From assembly GCA_032358165.1 (NCBI GenBank), contig JAALGY010000001.1:806001-870000 (forward strand): a stretch of DNA of 64,000 bases, read 5' to 3'. The notes below the pieces were generated by a model. The model searched no databases and was not told the DNA's origin. It saw nothing but the letters and a program-made list of their open reading frames with translations. Every line of letters begins with the position of its first letter. The stretch's first letter is position 1. This document shows positions 56,301 to 64,000 of the stretch, piece after piece. Origin of the DNA: Diplosphaera chodatii. Taxonomy: Eukaryota > Chlorophyta > Trebouxiophyceae > Prasiolales > Stichococcaceae. A program made the translations under genes and the position numbers.

Positions 56301-59300
56301 TCGGCGCGCAGCTACATGCCCCAAGGCTCGCGCGTGTCCGTCATCCCGTCCAATGACAGTGAGCGTGCCTGAGCTGATCCCCATGAGCTCAGTGATGGTA
56401 ACGATACCACCTGTCGCCGGGTTGCTCTGTGCTACACTCTTGCCACTGTGGGCAGTGCGGGCATCTTGGGGCTGTGGCCGAATGTTGCACACACGCGCGC
56501 TTGCAGGCACGGGCACCCAGTTTCAGTGGCTGGAGTGGAGTGGGCATGCCACAGTGCACGGCACCAGCGGCCTTGCGCTGCACGAACTGCGCTTCAGGTG
56601 CCTTTCCAGCCTGACAAAGCCACAGCTTTCCGCCTCAGTAGACCATGGACAACATTGCAACTCCAGTTTACAGCGGAGGCATGCAGCTTGCAGACCGAAC
56701 AGGTTTTGTCGACAAGGACTGACGTGCATGTGTGTGGGTTTGGCATTGCTGTGTCCAGGCTCCGTGACAGCATGTTACGTGCTCGCACAGGGGCCAGCGG
56801 ATTGTGTATGAGCTGGCGCTGCAGGAGCTGTTCATTGCATACAATGGCTACGGCGGTGCGCTCAGACTGTGATGTGTTGGGTCCGTCTTTGCTTTCTGAC
56901 TGTTGATGCCAAGCATCCGCCGGAGACACGCCATGCGGGATTTCAAGGCAGATGTGTTGATTGTTAAGCTTTCTGCATATCAGGGATTGGCCAAAACTAC
57001 TTTCTTGATAGCTACTACGGTGCGCCACATCGAATTGTATTTAAGTAATCCCAGCAGCCCTGCTTGAAATGATGGCAGCAGATTCATGAGCAGCAGAGAA
57101 CCCACACTGGTGCCTGCAGGCCTGGGCATTGACGCGCTGCCGCTGAAGGTCCGCCACGCATGCAGGGGCCCGCTGCAGCACCCTGTGTGGCTGAGCTTGC
57201 CACCACCTTACAAGTCGACACTCCCTTCCCGAACTCCTGGCTGAACCCTGATCGGCATGACACTTGGGCTTGCTGCCGGGTTGCAGGTGGGTTCAGACTG
57301 CCCGGACCACGCCGTCTACGTGGATGTGGCCTCCTCCATCGACCGCAGCACGACGGGCACCCAGGCGGGCGCGCTGTGCATCTTCGAGGACGACCGCAGC
57401 GAGACGGCCTGGCGGCACACCAACACCGGCGGTGGGTCAGTCACTGCACAGCATTTCAGCGGCTCTCCCCAGGTGTTGAGCACTTTGGACCAGAGCATTG
57501 GCACTGTGCGGGTACGCAAATGGATCTCCGAGTAGTATGGTGACACCGACGGTGTTGCGCCTGAGGCCCTTGCTTGCTAGTTGTCAGGACTGCACTGACG
57601 CTTGTGCTGTTGCACCCTGCACCGTATAGCTGTTGCAGTCAGCCCCGTCACCAAGACTTGCACAGCTGCTGTGGTCACTGGCGCCAGGTCCCGACGGGCC
57701 GCACCTGGACTCCGCACGGTCGGTGGAGCTGGCCGTCCGCATGGTCGCCACCGTAGGCAATTACGACTACATCATCACCGTGCGGTGCGCACGCTGTGGC
57801 TTCCCCTGGAGCGAAATCCGGTGGACCCCTGGCTTGTTGCCGCGCAGAACACCAGATGCACGTTAGGGCTTTGCTGTGCTGCAGTGACATACATGCTATG
57901 CAACCCACCCACATGATAGCTTGCTGCACGCGACGCCTGTGCGCGGCCGCAGGTTCAAGACAGACGGCAGCATCGGCGTGGGCGTGCAGGCCGGCGGCTA
58001 CATGGAGACCCTGTTCTGGGAGTACCCGCAGACCGCCGGCGACCTGCCCTTTGGCACCGTGGTGCAGCGCAACGTGCTCGCCAACCTGCACGACCACCTG
58101 GCGGGTCCGCAGCGCTAGTGTTGAGGAGGGCACACCCATATCTGCTGCAACTCAGTTGCAGCCAGAGCTACCAGTCAGTGCCTAACCACTCACTCTGGGC
58201 ATAACAAGTTGAGCAATGCGACATTGTTTGGTGCAGGTTGGAAGGTAGACTTGGACGTCTTGGGCACCAACAACACCTTCCAGAAGCAGGTGTGACGCGT
58301 CGTAGCGTCATTGACGTGACAGCAACAGACTGCGTCCACATGCTTGGAAGCCTGGCTTCGAATATCTTCTGCAGGACCAACAGTAACCGCGTGAAGGCGG
58401 TTATGTTGGTCAGGCGTCAGACGTTCGAAGCCAGCTGCTAATTAGGATGCTGAGGCACTAGATGAATGTGGCTCTCAACGCAATCGGTTTGCAAAACTGC
58501 ACCACTCTCTGCCATATATAGCTGCTCATACCATACACAGGTGGTGCATGCAGCACTGGGCGTCCTCGTGCATCCACCTGCATGCCTTTACAGAGTTGCC
58601 GAACGCTAGCAGCGACGATTTACGTGTTCAGGGAACACTGACCGTCGTCATCTGGCGCTGATGCTGCCATGCCCCAGCAGGCGATCAAGGTGGGGACGTA
58701 TGCGGAGGCGCTGGCGGCGGGGGGTGGCGGCCGCCCCGGGCAGTCGGTTCAGGCTGCGGGCGTCTCGGCGAAGCGCCCCGGCTGGCACTCCACCGGCCCA
58801 GACGTCATCAAGTACATTGAGACGACGACACCAGGCACTGAGGTGGGAATGCAGTACAACCTGAGCGGTCCAAGCGTGTGGCAGTTTGTGGCTGGCAACG
58901 GCAGCGGCGCCGTAAACTCCTGGGGCCAGCCCCGGGCATATGCCATTGTGCCCACAGGCTGGCAGACGGTGCAGCTGCTGCCGCACAGCCACCCGCTGGC
59001 GCAGGCGGGCGCCTGGACCAAGTACCACCTGGCGGTCACCCGCCGCAAGGAGTCCGAGCCGCGCTCCGTCGCCTCCCGCTTCGACACCTACATCCCGGGA
59101 AAGCCCTTCGTGTCCCTGGACGACTTCATCGACGGGGAGGGCACCAATGGCGTGGACCTGGTGGGCTGGGTGATGGTGGGCGTGCAACATATTCCCAGAT
59201 CCGAAGATGTCCCCGTGGTGTCCAACTTCGGGTCGTCGTTCGCCATCAAGCCCTGGAACTACTTCAACGAGCTGCCGTCGCGCGTGGTGTACGATGTGCC

Positions 59301-59367
59301 AGAGCCGCAGCAATGCACGCCGGTGGACGTGGGACTAGACTTCCCCTGGCCGCCACCAGGCTCCTGA
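53345..59367 (+). CDS. Copper amine oxidase (primary-amine oxidase, TPQ enzyme)
   Basis: A large gene of about 20 exons. The first exon encodes a Pro/Ala/Lys-rich low-complexity region of about 170 residues with no signal peptide. D2/D3-like domains follow (TFIFNEMSTVEVKQAQGYI, DFVVQMELMPPRKADALAYL). In the catalytic domain the segment LQELFIAYNGYGG joins across exons to GQNYFLDSYYGLGIDALPL, whose Asp aligns with the catalytic base. Then come GSDCPDHAVYVDV, ALCIFEDDRSETAWRH and TVGNYDYI, where the Tyr after Asn is the precursor of the TPQ cofactor. Copper ligands are visible: HDH before WKVDLDVLGTNN, and VQHIPRSEDVP in the last exon. That exon (from about 58676) also holds SFAIKPWNYFNELPS. 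The enzyme oxidises primary amines to aldehydes with release of ammonia and peroxide. The stop is at 59365-59367. The start is the first ATG of the Pro-rich frame; an upstream signal exon is possible. Confidence 0.94.
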
Positions 59368-59970
59368 CTACTACTGATACGGCAGTGTTGATGTGATCAC
59401 CAGAGCTGCAGCACGGTGCTCTGAAACCATTGACATCAGTCCAGGAACATCTAGTTTGCTTCACAACTATCAACTGCTCATGACCATTACTTGGTGCTGT
59501 GCTGGTGCTTTCGAGTAGCACCTTGTCAAAACCTCAATGATACAGTATGTTGTGTATCATCACGCTTCCAGAAGCACCCTACAGTGCCTTGAAGGTGCAG
59601 TACCTGTTGCACTGCTCTGCTGTACACTGCGGCGGCTGAATTCACATGCCAGACGCACGCATACTCTGCTAGGTTGCACACAACCCCGACAACAATGCTG
59701 CATTGCATGATGTACAGGTCAACAACTGCTGACATGTAAACCATCTGAGGGGAAAGGACATCTACCCTGATATACTGATTTCCTGCAAACACCCTGAACC
59801 TGCGTCCAACAGTGTTAGATGTATGCACATTGCATCCTATCCAAACGTTGACACTGCATGGAGCAAGTGCTGCCACCTGAGGTGCTGCCTTTCGTGCAGT
59901 AAACCTGCATCTGCCGCTGAAGGTTTGCCAGACACTGGGCGCCAAACTGCCAAAGTCCGTTTCTGCACAA
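59368..59970. other. Convergent intergenic region
   Basis: About 600 bases between the amine oxidase (+) and the acidic-protein gene (-). A lower GC content and absence of coding-like frames suggest 3' untranslated sequence from both genes. Confidence 0.5.
59735..59739 (+). terminator. Possible TGTAA polyadenylation signal of the amine oxidase gene
   Basis: TGTAA lies about 370 bases beyond the stop codon, within the range for algal 3' untranslated regions. The support is the motif and its position only. Confidence 0.25.
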
Positions 59971-61952
59971 CTATGTAGGCTCCCGCCTGCCCCACGGCAC
60001 CCATGCTGACAGTCTTCTGCATTTGTGTTCCCACTTGATGAGGTCATCTTTCTTGGATAGGGGCGGCAGCTGCTGCATGCGGCCAGTCCTGCTATCATAC
60101 TCCACATCCACGCTGCCGTCCGAGTCCATCATTGCGGCGACGTCCGTTGGCGGCCCCGACTCAGGGTCCCAATCATCCGTCAGGATCAGCAGACGCTGCA
60201 TATGGCACGATACCGAGACCTTATCATTTCGTTTGATCGCCATTTGAAGCCTTATGTAACGAACGAAACGTTGGTGTCGACCTGCACGGCTCAGCAGTTT
60301 TCTGTTGGCCGTTGTGCCGTTGTGGGCTGCACAAGCTGATGCAATTGCATACATGACAAAGAGTGCCAAGCATCTTCCAGCAGCAAAAAATAAACTTCAG
60401 GGCAAACGGCGATGCGAACACATAGGAGCAGATGTGGCGTTGTCTGCAGCTGGCAGGGGTCGATAGAGACAGGACAGTCCCACCTCCCCACCGCACCCTC
60501 CTGCGCTCGATGTCCTGTGCGAAGTAGTCGTCGGTCAGGTGTGTGCTCCCTGTCCTCTGTATGGTACTCAGCAGCGCCGCTCGGCTGCGCCCAGTGTGCC
60601 GTGGGACTGGCGGGACCGTGCTCCGGCTGCGCGCCGTTGTATTCCTCTGTCTCCTCCAGGTCCACGTAATCATCGTCCGTGTCATCTTCATTGGCGCCGG
60701 AGACGTGTCCGGCAGCGCGGTTGTTCGCCTGCGCTGCCCAGTGCGCTGTAGGGCTGGCAGGGTTGGTATCTGATCCTGCGCCTGCTGCCTTCTCATGTTC
60801 TGCAGGCCCCGCTGCCGGCAGCAGCACCTGCCAAAGGCATCGTCCACCTGATGTGTTGTGTTGAAATGTGAAGTGTGCGCTCGAAGCCAAGCAGACTGCA
60901 GTAACGAAGGCAACCCGCTAGCTATCTTGTGGACTAGGCTAGTTCTGGCCTCAGCGCTCACCACTGCCAGTCTACTTCTGTCGTCAGGCAAGTGCCACTT
61001 GGTGAGCGAGTCGTCGCTGGCACGGGCTTCTTGGTACAGGGCCTCCATCTGATCGTTTTCAAAAGCGTCGATGTCTTGGCCCTGTTCGACAGAAGGGTAC
61101 CATTGCTCATGAGGATGTCATGTACAAGTGCCTCTGTGCAGCACCACCAGCACTTTCGCATAACGTTCTGCATCTGATCAGCTTGCACATTTTTTTTTCA
61201 CCACCAGAATGAATATTACCGTTTCTACGTGCAACGGGGCTGGCATTGTTGACTCACCAGCAGCAGGGGCACGGGGCGGTCGAACAGGCGCACTGCATTT
61301 AGCCGCCTGTACAGGGTGGCCTTCCATGCCTCCACGTTGTCGGCCTCTGCGTCCGGCAGATGCTTTCCCAGAGACTCCAATCCCAACAGCACAAGCACCT
61401 GCGTGTGTTACAGTCACGGTCAGACGCAGGGCGACTCGCTGCTCATCCGCTGCATGCGCAGGCCGCCGCATCATGTCATCTATGTCATCTGGAGGTTTGT
61501 GGTTGCACGGCAAGCTCCAAGCAGCGCATACGAAGGTGGCCGCTTACAGCATGTTTCCAAAGTGTGAGACAAGCTGCTCGTCAACTGAAGGCGTACGATG
61601 CAGACTCGATCGTGTGTCTGCACCCCTCGGTTTGGGCCGCCGTCGGCGCAGGGTCCTTAGAAGACATCCCACAAGGCGCAAGCTTGGCCAGCGCACTACA
61701 CCAGGTCATATCACAGCTCATTCTCAGTGCAGATGCGCGTGCACCGCCACCCACCTCGCTGCCAACTGCGACTCTGGATGCGGCAGCTGCAAAAGTCTCT
61801 GTGCACTTGCGCTTGAGGGTCTTCTGGGCAGCCATGACCGCAAGCAGCGTGACCTGGTACGTGGCTACAAACGCAAACAGCAGCGCCTCGACGGTCAGCT
61901 CGGCGTACGGCGCAAGGCTCACCGCCAGGCCTCCGATCCTGCACAGCACCAT
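59971..61952 (-). CDS. Unrecognised acidic protein, possible N-terminal hydrophobic segment
   Basis: The ATG at 61952 starts an exon with a hydrophobic stretch (AELTVEALLFAFVATYQVTL) then AQKTLKRKCTETF, ending at a GTGGGT donor. A later exon, flanked by CACGCAG and GTGAGT, reads VLVLLGLESLGKHLPD, WKATLYRRLNAVRLFDRP. The next, after a GAACAG acceptor, reads GQDIDAFENDQMEALYQEAR and WHLPDDRSRLAVV, then SLVHKIASGLPSLLQSAWL. An acidic region (NEDDTDDDYVDLEETEEYNG) is flanked by two copies of PASPTAHWA. The last exon reads LLILTDDWDPESGPPTDVAA, then KKDDLIKWEHKCRRL, and stops at 59971. I do not recognise the family. Joins around 60500-60850 are unresolved because two frames are open there (one with the acidic repeat, one with TDDYFAQDIERRRVRWGG). 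Confidence 0.48.
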
Positions 61953-62511
61953 ATGACACGATCGCTATCGACGGCTCAGGATGATGTTGACGCGTGATAC
62001 AGCTAGACTGTTATGCCAGCTACGAGTTTTGAAAGGTGTGTGGCTCGTCCATGCAGGATGATTCTGGCACCTGGCAGCCAGCAGGGTCGTTGGGGACACG
62101 AAAGGGCGCTTGACCTGCCTCAGCAGCCACGGCTCGGCGCCGGCAGGCACCATGTGACGCTGTGCAAGAGGTCTGCTTGGCCTTGCGGTGGGGGCAGCTC
62201 CTGCAAACTGGCGACGGTGACCCTGACGACCCGAGGAGGGGTCGAGTGTCGGGATCTGGGGACCCAATTCGACGATCACACATGAGATGCACTTCGACTT
62301 TGCTGTACGACTGCTGTGCTTCCATCGAACTGTGTACGGTAGCCTCGATCCGCAGAGAGTGCTGATGAAGCCAAATGGCCCACTACCTGAAGTGCAGTGT
62401 CTAAATTCGCCTGCATGGTGACCCTCGCTGTTCCCTCCTGACGTGTGCACTCAATGAATTGTTGCGCCATCCGCAACTCTCTGCTGGCGTCAGCGCCCTG
62501 GCCTGTCATGT
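61953..62511. other. Intergenic region between two minus-strand genes
   Basis: About 560 bases that should hold the ureidoglycine aminohydrolase 3' untranslated region and the promoter of the acidic-protein gene. Open frames here lack similarity to known proteins. Confidence 0.5.
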
Positions 62512-64000
62512 TCACGTCAGCAGCGGGTCCAGCGTGGTGTCCTTGTACAGGATGTAGCGGCTGGGCTGGGTGCCCAGCGCCGCGTACCACTGCGGCACGT
62601 ATGGCGCCATCCAGATGGCATCGCCCGCCTGCACTGGGTACCTGCACCGCAAGGGTGAGAGCGGCTTGCATCCCTCAGGCTGACGAGCCACCATAGCCAC
62701 AGGGTATGGGCCTGCGATCTTGCTCTGCTGCACGACAGTCGACGCCTACACCAATGCAACACAGCATGCAGCGCCATGCATCTTGCATCTTGAGGCGGGG
62801 TCAGGGGATGTGGGAAGTACCATAGCAAATGCAGGGACGCACCAGGCATCCGCAAGGCGGTAGATGCCCTGCCCTTGTAGGAGCACCAGGCCATGCTGAT
62901 TGTAGTGCACCTCCTGTCATGACAAGTGTTACAATGGCTGATGAGGTCTGGAACTGCCAAAATGTGAAGATACTGAAGACTGGTGGCGGGGCACCAGACA
63001 CCCTGTGTTCAGCATCTCAGGAGCTCAGATGCAGTGCCAGCCCAGGGCTGCTCCCATGTACAGCTGTGGCTGTGCTGCTTACCTTCACGTAAAGATACTC
63101 GCCAGGCTGGAAGTCCATCACATGGACATTGAAGTCATAGTCGGCCGTCTGAGGCAGCAGCTTTCGCAGCGCGAACACCTCGCCCGGGACCGGCAGCAGC
63201 GGCTGCGCAGCTGTCGTGCCGGTGAAGTGCTTCGGCCTACTGTTCTCCAGCGCGTGTTTCCGCTCAAACACCAGCACTGCGGCCGCACCAGCAGACACCA
63301 ATCTGCAGCGGCATCGTGCGAACCTGCCATCAAAGGGGTGCACGGCAGCCATCCTCATACGGGCGACGGCCAAGTGGATGCTCGAGGGGATGTACCTGTG
63401 GGTGTCGCCTGGTGGGAAGTAGGCAAAGCCATCGACAGCCAGGGACTCGGGTGATCCTGCCCCTAGATGCTCTGAATGCAGCTGCAGCTCGCCGGCAACG
63501 ACGAAGACGAACCTGCCACCGAGAAGGGTCCCGTCAGCTCGCAGGCGGCCTGGCGGTGACGGTGCCCATGCTGGCAGCACATGGAAGCTGGCATGGCCGT
63601 ATTCGAGCAGGAGATCCAGGGCATGCTGTGCACAACAGCCGCCGCACCTCTCAATGCCTGGACTGGGTTGGCCCACTGTTGCATTGGGTGCAAGGTCGGC
63701 AAGGTACATTGTGAAGTGCGCGCCCCCCATGCCAGGGGAGATGATGTGCGCTGTTTGCGCGTTGGTCCTGCACCCAGATGCACAGTCGGGTCATGGAAAG
63801 CAAATCAGACCGACAGACAACCCCCACATCTGCTCCTCCTGCGCATATGCATAGTCCGACTGCCGCCGCATGGCCTCCCAGATTGTGGCGTGCGGTGGAT
63901 GGCAGCAGCACACCATCCTGCGGCCGCTGTTGTGAACACGCGGCTCTCAGGCGTGACCAGCGCATGGTCGCGCTTGTACACGCTGCGTGTGAAGCCTGGC
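62512..64000 (-). CDS. UGLYAH: (S)-ureidoglycine aminohydrolase, 5' end beyond window
   Basis: A bicupin, Mn-dependent enzyme that converts (S)-ureidoglycine to ureidoglycolate and ammonia in purine (allantoin) breakdown, in the ER in plants. From the right edge the minus strand reads [20 protein letters not shown] (plants: SRSLYKRDHALITPESHVY), then [30 protein letters not shown] across an intron, [103 protein letters not shown] and [16 protein letters not shown], stop at 62512-62514. The second cupin keeps its metal-binding residues: EVHYNQHG provides the His/Glu/Gln positions and MDFQPGE precedes them. The first exon or exons, with any targeting signal, lie past 64000. Confidence 0.95.

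Overview
This window is nuclear DNA from a eukaryote, most likely a chlorophyte green alga. Every recognisable gene is broken into many short exons joined by GT-AG introns, and the sequence is GC-rich and full of CAG/CTG triplets. The gene set fits a plant-lineage alga: a plant-type (S)-ureidoglycine aminohydrolase, a plastid NAR1-like formate/nitrite transporter, a hydroxyproline-rich wall glycoprotein with SPPPP repeats, plant-type bHLH factors, and an intraflagellar transport protein. Species cannot be fixed from the sequence alone. Exon boundaries were read by eye from splice sites and protein similarity, so gene ends are less certain than gene identities.

Layout. 1-385 (-) is the 5' part of a small secreted protein. 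1369-6364 (+) is an IFT88-like TPR protein. 6823-9058 (-) is a chloroplast FNT transporter. 10255-13208 (-) and 18001-19980 (-) are two paralogous bHLH factors, with a secreted hydroxyproline-rich protein (14024-16569, -) between them. 20551-31131 (+) is a tandem array of three short-chain dehydrogenases. 31847-34648 and 36565-40312 (+) are two tandem RBR E3 ubiquitin ligases; the second carries a five-fold exon-encoded repeat. 41125-45177 (-) is serine palmitoyltransferase LCB1, with in-phase upstream exons reaching 46144. 47033-49760 (+) resembles BRE/BRCC45 (BABAM2). 50304-52611 (-) is an unrecognised Cys-rich gene. 53345-59367 (+) is a copper amine oxidase. 59971-61952 (-) is an unrecognised acidic protein. 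62512-64000 (-) is (S)-ureidoglycine aminohydrolase, running off the right edge.

How the genes relate. There is no operon logic. Three genes concern nitrogen: nitrite/formate transport into the plastid, amine oxidation releasing ammonia, and ureide breakdown releasing ammonia. Two RBR ligases and a BRISC/BRCA1-A-type subunit concern ubiquitin. The most striking structural theme is local duplication: three SDRs, two RBRs, two bHLHs, and repeated exons inside RBR2. No rRNA, tRNA, CRISPR array or intact transposable element was recognised.
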